A DNA stretch of 64,000 nt from Kitasatospora fiedleri (lineage in GTDB: Bacteria > Actinomycetota > Actinomycetes > Streptomycetales > Streptomycetaceae), in assembly GCF_948472415.1 (NCBI RefSeq), contig NZ_OX419519.1:2356001-2420000 (forward strand), read 5' to 3'. The notes beneath the pieces were generated by a model. It was not told the DNA's origin and made no database searches. It worked only from the letters and a program-made list of their open reading frames with translations. Positions 38,362 through 45,849 of the stretch are shown piece by piece. Position 1 is the stretch's first letter. Every line of letters starts with the position of its first letter. The position numbers and the translations under genes are program-made.

Positions 38362-39783
38362 TCAGCTGTGGCGGCCCCGGGCGCGGCGGGCCAGCGCGAT
38401 CACGCCGCCGCCCAGGCCCAGCAGCACCGCGGCGGCTCCCGCCGCCGGGCCGACCAGGTCACCGCCACCGGTGTCCGGCAGCGGCGGCCCCACCGGGGTG
38501 GAGGCCGACCCGGTCGGCACCGGCGTGCTCCCGCTCGGCGACGGCGCCGGGCTGGTGCTGGTGCTCGGCGACGGGCTGGGGCTCGGGCTCTCGCTGTCCG
38601 ACGGGGACGGCGACGGCGTCGGGCTGGTCGAGTCGCTCGGCGACGGGCTCGGGCTCGGACTGGTGCTGTCCGTGGGCGACGGGGACGGGCTGGGGCTCTC
38701 GCCGCAGACCGGCAGGTCGCCGTCGAACGGGTAGTTGTGGATCTCGGTGCCGGCGCTGCCCTGCTGGAGCAGGTTGCCCGCCAGGTAGACCCGGCCGTTG
38801 GTGCCGGGGTTGGAGAGCGTGGTGGTGCTCGCCGGGTTGCCCGCCATGATCGAGCCCTGCCACTGGGCGTCGCCGGTGACCGTCACGCTGGTGGCGGTCG
38901 GGAAGTTCCACATCAGGTTCGGCCGCAGGACCGTCAGCGGGTCGTCGGCCGCGCCGGTGCCGCTGTTGGTGTTGACCGTCACGTCGCTGCCGGTCATGTT
39001 GACGATCACCGTCGCGCCGGCCGGGATGCCCGCGAACACGAGGGAGCGGCGCCCGCCGTCGGTGCCGATGTTCTGGCCGTAGTCGAACACCTGGCGGGCG
39101 CTGGTGCCGTCGCCGGTGAAGGTGACGGTGGCCCCGTCGTCCACCACCGTGCCGGTGGCGGTCTGCCGGGCCATGCAGGCGGAGTGGTCCTCGATGACCG
39201 GCGTCAGGCCGCGGAACTCGTCGATCGCCGCCGGGTCCCGGATCGCCTGGCCGTCCGGGGTGATGTCGTAGGCGCCGGTCAGCGTGGTGCCGTACTTGAG
39301 GTTGCCCCACAGCGCCTTCGGCGGCTGGACGAAGAAGTCGGTGCCGCCGATGAACAGCCGGCTGGGGTTCGCCTGCGAGGCGTCCATGGCGACCGAGCCG
39401 CCCACCGTCACGTGGTCCGTGGCGTTCGGCGGGGTGACCATCGAACCGACGCCCACCACGCCCATGTTGAAGGCGCCGCCCATCGCCTTGTTGATGTCGA
39501 GGTTGCCGACCACCGCGATCTTGCCCTCGGCCTCGGCCGCGTTCTGCCGCACCAGGTAGTTGCCGCCCACGTAGATGTTGAGCGAGGCGTCCGCCCCGTT
39601 GAACGGCCCGGTGTGCGGCGGGCCCCAGGTGCTCGGGCAGTCCGGACCCGAACACGGCCCCAGCGGCGGGGCCAGTTGGTCGGCCTGGCCGACCGAGGCC
39701 AGGGTGAGCAGCGGAGCGGCGGCGAGCGCCGTCACCACGGCGAAGCGGAGCAGCGGGTTCTTGCCGCGGACACCGTGTCGCAC
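38362..39783 (-). CDS. Choice-of-anchor A surface protein with LPDTG sortase signal
   Basis: Secreted wall protein of 473 residues. A signal peptide (about 1-36) is followed by a choice-of-anchor A domain: ASLNIYVGGNYLVRQNAAEA, VVGNLDINKAMGGAFNMGVV and a right-handed beta-rich body. Next come NGRVYLAGNLLQQG, a Ser/Pro/Asp/Thr repeat stalk (about 350-425), and a sorting signal LPDTGGG, hydrophobic helix and RRARGR tail. Sortase should cleave LPDTG and attach it to peptidoglycan. GTG 39783 follows AGAGGGG by five bases; the GTG at 39789 is an alternative. A class F sortase lies about 2.3 kb away. Confidence 0.9.
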   Translation of the reverse strand: MRHGVRGKNPLLRFAVVTALAAAPLLTLASVGQADQLAPPLGPCSGPDCPSTWGPPHTGPFNGADASLNIYVGGNYLVRQNAAEAEGKIAVVGNLDINKAMGGAFNMGVVGVGSMVTPPNATDHVTVGGSVAMDASQANPSRLFIGGTDFFVQPPKALWGNLKYGTTLTGAYDITPDGQAIRDPAAIDEFRGLTPVIEDHSACMARQTATGTVVDDGATVTFTGDGTSARQVFDYGQNIGTDGGRRSLVFAGIPAGATVIVNMTGSDVTVNTNSGTGAADDPLTVLRPNLMWNFPTATSVTVTGDAQWQGSIMAGNPASTTTLSNPGTNGRVYLAGNLLQQGSAGTEIHNYPFDGDLPVCGESPSPSPSPTDSTSPSPSPSPSDSTSPTPSPSPSDSESPSPSPSPSTSTSPAPSPSGSTPVPTGSASTPVGPPLPDTGGGDLVGPAAGAAAVLLGLGGGVIALARRARGRHS

Positions 39784-39951
39784 GGGCACCCCTCTCGTTG
39801 ACGGATGGGTCAGCAGACAGCAGACACCGGCCAGCAAAGAGGAACCGGCACACCGCTCCCGGACGGATCGGCCCGGACGCGCCGGACAATCATTCGAACG
39901 GACTACTTTGATGTTCCGTCAGTGAAGGTGCCAGCCCGGAAAGGGAGAACC

Positions 39952-40631
39952 GTGCCGAACCCGCCGTTCGCCATGCTCGCCACCACCGTCGAGGTCCTCG
40001 CCCGGCCGGACGCCGACGAGCGGCTGCTCACCGCGTTCGAACGCGAGCGGCTGGGGCGGTTCCGGCGCCCCGCCGACCGCGACGACTACCTGGCCGCGCA
40101 CCTGCTCGTCCGGTACTGCGCCGCCGCCCAGCTCGGCACCGAGCCCGCCGCGATCGCCTTCGGCCAGCGGTGCCCCGGCTGCGGCAGCACCGAGCACGGC
40201 CGCCCCCACCTCACCGACCGCCCCGACACCCACCTGAGCCTCTCCCACACCAGCGGCATCATCGCCGCCGCGGCCGGACCCGTCCCGATCGGCGTCGACG
40301 TCGAGCACCTCGGCGCCCGCGGCACCGACCCGGCCACCCTCCGGCACGTCCTCACCGCGGCCGAGAGCGCCCTGGTCCGGAGCCGGCCGGACCCGACCGG
40401 GGCCTTCCTGCGCCTGTGGGTCCGCAAGGAGGCGCTGATCAAGCTCGGCCGCGCCTCCCTGGACACCCTCGGCAGCCTCGACCTGTCCCACCTCCCCCTC
40501 GACCCGCCGCTCCAGCACCGGGACCAGGACCTCCACTACCTCGAACTGACCACCCCGACGCCCTGTTCACCGCCGCCGCGACCCTCCCGATCCAGTTGGT
40601 GGAGCCGGCCGGGCCCGTCGGCGCGCCCTGA
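39952..40631 (+). CDS. 4'-phosphopantetheinyl transferase, frameshifted
   Basis: Sfp-type enzyme, about 226 residues, loading the phosphopantetheine arm from coenzyme A onto carrier proteins of polyketide, peptide or fatty-acid synthases. The magnesium motif PIGVDVEHLG and the second motif FLRLWVRKEALIKLGRASL are intact; HLSLSHTSGIIAAA forms the CoA pocket. One C is missing from 40553-40556; restoring it gives ELTTPDALFTAAATLPIQLV and a stop at 40631. AAGGGAG precedes GTG 39952. No synthase genes are in the window. Confidence 0.88.
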
Positions 40632-40749
40632 CGGCGGCGGCCCGGCGGCGGCCCGGCGGCGGCCCGCCGGGGGCGGGGGCGGTCGGCGCGGTCCCGGCGG
40701 CTTCCCCGAACCCCGGCGGGGAGTCGGCCGGGCGCGGCAGACTGGAGGC

Positions 40750-40986
40750 ATGTGCCGAAGCATCAAGACGCTCCGCCCGCCGATGACGTCCGACGCCACC
40801 CCCGAGGACGTGCACGCGGCGGCGCTCCAGTACGTCCGCAAGGTCTCCGGGTTCCGGGCGCCGGCCGCGCACAACCGGGAGGCGTTCGACGCGGCGGTGG
40901 CCGCCGTCGCGGCGGCCACCGCCCAGTTGCTCGCCTCGATCGAGGTCCGCGGGGTCACGCCCCGTTCGTCGACCCCGGCCGGATGA
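40750..40986 (+). CDS. DUF2277 family protein
   Basis: Conserved 78-residue protein beginning MCRSIKTLRPP, the DUF2277 signature, with AAALQYVRKVSGFRAPAAHN in the middle. Family function is unknown. GGAGG is only one or two bases before the ATG, an unusually tight site, but the family always begins with MCR. The 3' end overlaps the convergent DUF2269-like gene by 32 bases, within the final codons of both. Confidence 0.9.
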   Translation: MCRSIKTLRPPMTSDATPEDVHAAALQYVRKVSGFRAPAAHNREAFDAAVAAVAAATAQLLASIEVRGVTPRSSTPAG

Positions 40987-41440
40987 CCATCAGCACCAGG
41001 ACCACCGCCCAGAGCAGGTTGAACACGCCCGCCGTCATCGGCAGCGTCCGCAACTTGCCGGTGGCGCGGGCCGTTTCGGCGTCCCTGTCCTCGGTCGCGT
41101 CCAGCGCGTCCACGGTCGCCTGCTGACCGGGCAGCACCACCAGCAGCAGCACGCCCGCCGCGACGGCCGTCAGCACGATCGACGTGATCAGCCAGGCGTT
41201 GCCCAGCACCCCCATCACCTGCGCGGTGCCGATGCCCAGCACCGGGATGCCGAGCCCGATCAGCGCGTACACGTTGCTGATCCGGTGCAGCAGCCGCACC
41301 GAGACCTGCGCGCCCGGCTGCTCCGGGCCCGCCGCGAGCGCGGCCTTCGCCTTCCGCGGGAACATGCTCACCGCCACCGCCACCGGACCGATGCACAGCG
41401 CCACGACCAGCAGGTGCAGACTCAGCAGGAACTTGGCCAT
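40955..41440 (-). CDS. DUF2269-like four-helix membrane protein
   Basis: Integral membrane protein of 161 residues with four helices (LLSLHLLVVALCIGPVAVAV; ISNVYALIGLGIPVLGIG; WLITSIVLTAVAAGVLLLVV; MTAGVFNLLWAVVLVLMVIR). The first-helix His and the long cytoplasmic loop with ATEDRDAETARATGK fit predicted DUF2269-type membrane proteins. The role is unknown. ATG 41440 has a weak GAAGGG 12 bases upstream. Its end overlaps DUF2277 tail to tail. Confidence 0.8.
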   Translation of the reverse strand: MAKFLLSLHLLVVALCIGPVAVAVSMFPRKAKAALAAGPEQPGAQVSVRLLHRISNVYALIGLGIPVLGIGTAQVMGVLGNAWLITSIVLTAVAAGVLLLVVLPGQQATVDALDATEDRDAETARATGKLRTLPMTAGVFNLLWAVVLVLMVIRPGSTNGA

Positions 41441-41546
41441 CGCGGGCGCAACCCTTCAACCACGACACGGGGGACGGAACTCCGGTCACGCTAGCAGCGC
41501 TTATCCGCCCGCCCGACGGCGGAAAGCCCGCCGGGCGGACGGCCCC

Positions 41547-41598
41547 GGCGGCGGCGCGGCGGCGCTACGGCGGCGGCGCGGCGGCGCTACGGCGGCGG
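41547..41598. repeat. 22-bp tandem repeat
   Basis: A 22-base unit, GGCGGCGGCGC followed by GGCGGCGCTAC, is present exactly twice (41547-41568, 41569-41590) with eight bases of a third. It precedes the sortase-substrate gene promoter region, which contains the small palindrome CTGTTACAG. Confidence 0.8.
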
Positions 41599-41724
41599 AC
41601 TGTTACAGAGCCGGGCGGTGGCCGTTACGCGGTCGGCGGCCGGCCGAGGGGCGGGCTTCCTAGCGTGAGCGTCGTCGACCCGCGGCCGTCCGGCGGCGGG
41701 GGACGCGCAAGGGGAGGTTCCCGC

Positions 41725-42114
41725 ATGTCAGGTACCACGTCCATCCGCCGCGCGGTGCGGTTCGCGCTGGCTCCGGCCGTCGCCGTCGGTGTGCTCGCAC
41801 TGCCGGGCGCCGTCGCGTTCGCCGACTCCGCCAGCCCGGTTCCCGCCACCCCGGCTCCCGCCGTCTCGGCCGCGCCGTCCGCCCGGCCGGAGGCCGCCGC
41901 CACCCCCGTGCCGAGCCCGGCGCCCACCCGGGCCGCGGCCGCGCCCGCCGACGGGGGGAGCCGCGTCCTGCCCAAGGGCGGGGCGCAGACCGGTGAAGGG
42001 GCGGGCGGCGGCGGTTCGGCGACCGGGCTCGTGCTCGGGGCCGGGCTGGCGGCGGCCGGTGCGGCGGGGATCGGCCTGCTCGTCGTCCGGCGCCGTGCCG
42101 GCGCCCGGGTCTGA
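41725..42114 (+). CDS. Likely class F sortase substrate
   Basis: Small exported protein, 129 residues: signal peptide (about 1-34), a Pro/Ala-rich body, then RVLPKGGAQTGEGAGGGG followed by a hydrophobic helix and a VVRRRAG basic tail. This is the layout of a cell-wall sorting signal, though the pentapeptide is not LPxTG; I recall similar PxGGxxTG motifs in proteins encoded beside class F sortases. GGGGAGG precedes ATG 41725. The 3' end overlaps the sortase gene by 20 bases, strengthening the pairing. Confidence 0.8.
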   Translation: MSGTTSIRRAVRFALAPAVAVGVLALPGAVAFADSASPVPATPAPAVSAAPSARPEAAATPVPSPAPTRAAAAPADGGSRVLPKGGAQTGEGAGGGGSATGLVLGAGLAAAGAAGIGLLVVRRRAGARV

Positions 42115-42772
42115 CGAGGACCGCCGGGGCCGGCGCCACTGGTGGGTGCCGGCCCTGGCGGTCGGGCTGCTGATCGGCGGCGGGGCGACGCTGGTGGCCG
42201 CCCGCGGGGCCGACCCCGCGCCGGTGCGGATCGCCGTGGGCGGCCCGGCCGGGACGGCCGCCGTCGCCGCGCCGCCGTCCGGGACGGCCACGGCCCCCGC
42301 GCCCGTCCGGGTCGCGTTCTCGCCGCCGGTGCGGGTGCTGGTGCCCCGGATCGGGGTGGACGCGCCGGTGGAGGGGGTCGGGCTCGATCCGGACGGCGCC
42401 GTGCAGGTGCCGCCGCTGGACCGGCCGGGGCAGGTCGGCTGGTACCGCAGCGGCCCGGTGCCCGGGCCGGACGAGCCGACCGTGCTGCTCGGGCACTACG
42501 ACACCCGCAAGGGCCCGGCGGTGTTCCACGGCCTGCCGGGGCTGCGGCCGGGCGACCGGGTCGACGTCCGGCGGGCGGACGGGAGCACGCTCTCCTACCG
42601 GGTGCGCGAGCTGCACCAGTACCCCAAGGACGCGTTCCCGACCGAGCTGGTCTACGGCGACGCCCCGGGCCCGCAGCTGCGGCTGGTCACCTGCGGCGGC
42701 ACGCTCGGCGGCAACGGCCACTACTCCGACAACATCGTGGTCTTCGCCGACCCGCTGCCGCCGTCCCCGTGA
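42095..42772 (+). CDS. Class F sortase
   Basis: Membrane transpeptidase, 225 residues, with an N-terminal helix (about 18-37) and a sortase barrel outside the cell. RVLVPRIGVDAPVEGVGLD starts the domain; TVLLGHYDTRKGPAVF holds the catalytic His134, and LRLVTCGGTLGGNGHYSDN the Cys200. The actinobacterial class F form attaches proteins to the wall. The start at GTG 42095 lies inside the upstream substrate gene and has no clear ribosome site, so translation is probably coupled; a later start is possible. Tandem repeats follow directly. Confidence 0.9.
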   Translation: MPAPGSDEDRRGRRHWWVPALAVGLLIGGGATLVAARGADPAPVRIAVGGPAGTAAVAAPPSGTATAPAPVRVAFSPPVRVLVPRIGVDAPVEGVGLDPDGAVQVPPLDRPGQVGWYRSGPVPGPDEPTVLLGHYDTRKGPAVFHGLPGLRPGDRVDVRRADGSTLSYRVRELHQYPKDAFPTELVYGDAPGPQLRLVTCGGTLGGNGHYSDNIVVFADPLPPSP

Positions 42773-42780
42773 CCGTGGCC

Positions 42781-42865
42781 GTGGCGCCGCCGTGGCCGTG
42801 ACGCCGCCGTGGCCGTGGCGTCGCCGTGGCCGTGGCGTCGCCGTGGCCGTGGCGTCGCCGTGGCC
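42781..42865. repeat. 17-bp tandem repeat, five copies
   Basis: Five head-to-tail 17-base units of the type GTGGCGTCGCCGTGGCC (units 1-2 vary at one or two bases, units 3-5 are identical) begin eight bases after the sortase stop. They are rich in GTG but no extended gene is coded. Confidence 0.9.
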
Positions 42866-42991
42866 GTGACGGTGACGGTGGCGCCGCCGTGACCGCCCGC
42901 CGGAGCGGGCCACCCCCGCCCCGGGGAGCGGCCCGCTCCGGTGGTGCAGACTGACAGCCCCCCGACCGACCTCCGAAAGGCGCCGTTCGAC

Positions 42992-43864
42992 GTGAGGACC
43001 CGGCCCCCCGGCACCGGCCTGTCCAGGTGCCTCCTGCTCGTCCTGCTGGCCGTCGTCGCGGCCGCCGGCTGCCGGGCGCCCGGCGCGCTGGCGGACGCCG
43101 GGGCGGCCCGGCCGGTCCGGGCCCACCCGAGCCCGCAGCCGCTGTGGCCGGACGTCGCGGCCGGCCCGGCGCCCACCCGGCCCGCCGCGGTGGAGCAGCA
43201 GAAGCCCGCCCCGCTGCCCGGGCTGGCGCTCGACGCGCTCACCGGGACCGACGCCCGCACCCCGCTCGCCGCGGACCCGGCCCTCAGCCCGCCGGAGCGG
43301 ACCGCCCTGGCCGCCGGGTGCGCGCACTGCGCGGTGCGCCCCGCCCAGTACCGCGACCTCGACGGGGACGGCCGCCCCGAGCTGCTGACCGCCGTGCTGT
43401 TCGACGCGGGCCCCGACTCCCCGCGGGCCGTGCTGCACGTCTACGCGCTGCGCGGCCGCGAGGTGCTGCCGGTGCTGGCCGTGCCGGCGGCGCCGGACTT
43501 CACCGCCGAGACGGTCGGCGCGGACCTGGTGGTGCACGAGCCCACCGCCCCGTTCGCCGAGACCAGCAGCACCTACCGCTGGAACACCGACCGGATGGTC
43601 CTCGTCGACCGGCGGATCAAGGTCCTCGGGCCGGGCGTGGACGTCTCCGGCTGCCTGCTGGCGGACGCCTGCGGGCCGCTGGTGGTGCTCGCCCCGACCC
43701 CGGCGCCGACGCCCGTCCCCTCCGCGGGCCCCGCCCCGGCCGCCGGCCGGACCGCCGCCCCCGCGCAGGACGGCCCCGCGCAGGACGGCCCGGCCCGGGC
43801 CACCCCGGTGCCGGACGGCCCGGCCCGCGACACCGCCCGACCCGCCCCGACGAGGACCCGATGA
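42992..43864 (+). CDS. CseA-like lipoprotein of a two-component operon
   Basis: Exported lipoprotein, 290 residues, with lipobox AAGC near residue 27. YRDLDGDGRPELLTAVLFD resembles a calcium-binding FG-GAP-like loop, and the C-terminus is a Pro/Ala/Asp repeat (AQDGPAQDGPARATP). Its stop overlaps the response regulator start by ATGA. The gene order lipoprotein, CseB-like regulator, CseC-like kinase mirrors the SigE-CseABC envelope-stress locus, in which CseA dampens signalling; sequence identity to CseA is not evident to me. GAAAGG lies 11 bases before GTG 42992. Confidence 0.72.
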   Translation: MRTRPPGTGLSRCLLLVLLAVVAAAGCRAPGALADAGAARPVRAHPSPQPLWPDVAAGPAPTRPAAVEQQKPAPLPGLALDALTGTDARTPLAADPALSPPERTALAAGCAHCAVRPAQYRDLDGDGRPELLTAVLFDAGPDSPRAVLHVYALRGREVLPVLAVPAAPDFTAETVGADLVVHEPTAPFAETSSTYRWNTDRMVLVDRRIKVLGPGVDVSGCLLADACGPLVVLAPTPAPTPVPSAGPAPAAGRTAAPAQDGPAQDGPARATPVPDGPARDTARPAPTRTR

Positions 43865-44607
43865 CCACTCCCGTGCCCGGCGCCCCGCGCATCCTGCTGG
43901 TCGAGGACGACGAGGTGATCCGCGAGACCACCCAACTCGCCCTGGAGCGCTACGGCTTCCCGGTGGAGACCGCGGCCGACGGCCTGGAGGGCCTGGAGCG
44001 CTTCCGGGCCGACCCGCCGGACCTGCTGCTGCTCGACGTGATGCTGCCGCTGCTGGACGGGGTCGGGCTGTGCCGGCGGGTCCGCGAGGAGAGCCGGCTG
44101 CCGATCCTGATGATGTCGGCCCGCACCGAGCCGATCGACGTGATCTCCGGCCTGGAGGCGGGCGCCGACGACTACGTGGTCAAGCCGTTCGAGACCGCCG
44201 TCCTGGTCGCCCGGATTCGCAGCGTGCTGCGGCGCACCTCCTTCGACCCGGTCGCCCCCGCCGGCACGACGGCCGCTGCCGCCGCTGCCGCTGCCGCTGC
44301 CGCCGACCCGGCGCACCCGGTGCGGGTGATCGACGACCTGGAGGTGGACACCGGCGCGATGGAGGTCAAGGTGGCCGGGCGCCCGGTGCCGCTCACCCCG
44401 ACCGAGCTGCGGCTGCTGCTGGAGTTCACCGCCGCGCCGGGCGTGGTGATGGAGCGCCAGACCCTGCTGGAGCGGGTCTGGGACTACTCCTGGGGCGCCG
44501 ACAGCCGGGTGGTCGACGTGCACGTCCAGCGGCTCCGGGCGAAGATCGGCGCCGCCCGGATCGAGACCGTCCGGGGCTTCGGCTACAAGCTGCGGCGGAC
44601 GCCGTGA
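43861..44607 (+). CDS. cseB: CseB-like OmpR-family response regulator
   Basis: Response regulator of 248 residues. The receiver has ILLVEDDEVIRETTQLALER, phosphoacceptor Asp59 in LLLLDVMLPL and the conserved LPILMMSARTEP and VVKPFETAVL. A run of ten alanines links it to the winged-helix DNA-binding domain (LTPTELRLLLEFTAAPGVVM, VVDVHVQRLRAKIGAARIET). VIRE.TQLALER, VSLCRR-type and ETVRGFGYKL segments match CseB, which drives sigE in S. coelicolor. It overlaps both neighbours by four bases. Confidence 0.88.
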   Translation: MTTPVPGAPRILLVEDDEVIRETTQLALERYGFPVETAADGLEGLERFRADPPDLLLLDVMLPLLDGVGLCRRVREESRLPILMMSARTEPIDVISGLEAGADDYVVKPFETAVLVARIRSVLRRTSFDPVAPAGTTAAAAAAAAAAADPAHPVRVIDDLEVDTGAMEVKVAGRPVPLTPTELRLLLEFTAAPGVVMERQTLLERVWDYSWGADSRVVDVHVQRLRAKIGAARIETVRGFGYKLRRTP

Positions 44608-45818
44608 CGCTGCGGCGGCAGATCGCCGCCGTGATCGCGCTGGTCTCCTGCCTGGTCGCGCTCGCGGTGGGGGTCCTGGTCCACCAGGCGTCGGTGCGCC
44701 AGCACACCGACCAGGCCCGCACGTCCGCGCTGACCGCGCTCGACTCGGTGCTCACCGGCTACGACGCGACCGGCGAGCTGGTCGCGGGCTGGCACGCCGC
44801 CGCCGACGACCCGGCGCTGCCCGCGGACCTGCGTCGGCTGGCCGAACGCGGCCGGCGGGGTTCGGTGCTCGGCCCCGGCCCGAACGGCCCGGCGATGTGG
44901 GCCGCCGCCGGCGCCGACGGGCGGGTGCTGTCGGTGCGGATGGACTACGCCGGGGACGCCCGGGCGATCGCCGACCTGGACCGCGCCGTGGCGGTCGGCG
45001 CCGCGCTGTCCGTGCTGGTCACCGTGCTCGCCGGGGTGCTGGCCGCCGACCGGATCAGCAGCCGGCTGCGCACCGCCGCCCGCACCGCCCGCACCATCGC
45101 CGGGGGCGACCCGGACGCCCGGATCGGGCCGCTCGGCCGGCCCCGCGACGAGGTGGCCGAGCTGGCCGCCGCGGTCGACTCGATGTCCGCCGCGCTGCGC
45201 GGCCGGCTGGCCGGCGAGCAGCGCTTCACCGCCGACGTGGCGCACGAGCTGCGCACCCCGCTGACCGGCCTGCTGACCGCGTCCGAGCTGCTGCCGCCGG
45301 GCCGGCCGACCGAGCTGGTCCGCGACCGGGTGCGGGCGCTGCGCGACCTGACCGAGGACCTGCTGGAGGTCTCCCGGCTGGACTCCGGGGCCGACGCCCC
45401 GGAGCTGGCCGACCTGCCGCTCGGGCCGCTGCTGGCCCGGGTGGTGGCCGCCGCCGGCACCGGGGCCGAGCTGCGGATCGCCGGCGACGCGGTGGTCAGC
45501 ACCGATCCGCGCCGCCTCGACCGGGTCCTCGCCAACCTGCTGGCCAACGCCCACCGGCACGGCCGCGCCCCGGTCCTGGTCACCGTCGAGGGCGGTGTCG
45601 TGACCGTCCGCGACCACGGCCCCGGCTACCCGGAGGAGGTGCTGCGCGAGGGGCCCCGCCGCTTCCGCACCGGGGCCCGCGAGCGCGGCGGCGGCCACGG
45701 CCTGGGCCTCACCATCGCCCAGGGCCACGCCGAGGCGATCGGCGCCCGGCTGCGGCTGGCCAACCACCCCGACGGGGGCGCGCTGGCCCGCCTGGTGCTG
45801 CCCGGGCCGGGCCGCTGA
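44604..45818 (+). CDS. cseC: CseC-like sensor histidine kinase
   Basis: Membrane sensor kinase, 404 residues: two helices (about 7-27 and 128-150) enclosing a roughly 100-residue extracytoplasmic sensor, then HAMP, a HisKA with His214 in FTADVAHELRTPLTGLL, and an HATPase with N box NLLANAHRHG, G1 VRDHGPGYP and G2 GGGHGLGLTIAQGH. It should phosphorylate the upstream regulator under cell-wall stress. Its GTG overlaps the regulator stop. The 3' end forms a shared inverted repeat with the next, convergent gene. Confidence 0.9.
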   Translation: MTLRRQIAAVIALVSCLVALAVGVLVHQASVRQHTDQARTSALTALDSVLTGYDATGELVAGWHAAADDPALPADLRRLAERGRRGSVLGPGPNGPAMWAAAGADGRVLSVRMDYAGDARAIADLDRAVAVGAALSVLVTVLAGVLAADRISSRLRTAARTARTIAGGDPDARIGPLGRPRDEVAELAAAVDSMSAALRGRLAGEQRFTADVAHELRTPLTGLLTASELLPPGRPTELVRDRVRALRDLTEDLLEVSRLDSGADAPELADLPLGPLLARVVAAAGTGAELRIAGDAVVSTDPRRLDRVLANLLANAHRHGRAPVLVTVEGGVVTVRDHGPGYPEEVLREGPRRFRTGARERGGGHGLGLTIAQGHAEAIGARLRLANHPDGGALARLVLPGPGR

Positions 45819-45849
45819 CCGGCCGTCCGACCGGGCCGTCGGCCGGTCA
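45816..45849. terminator. Hairpin made by two facing stop codons
   Basis: TGACCGGCCG and CGGCCGGTCA are exact ten-base arms around 14 bases. The arms contain the TGA stops of the converging kinase and acyl-CoA dehydrogenase genes. Confidence 0.65.

Noticed and set aside
42781..42865. Tandem repeats considered as a CRISPR array
   Set aside because: The 17-bp units are contiguous with no spacers and no cas genes are present.
45819..45846. Short GC-rich gap between the kinase and dehydrogenase genes as a separate gene
   Set aside because: Only 28 bases, fully explained by a shared inverted repeat.
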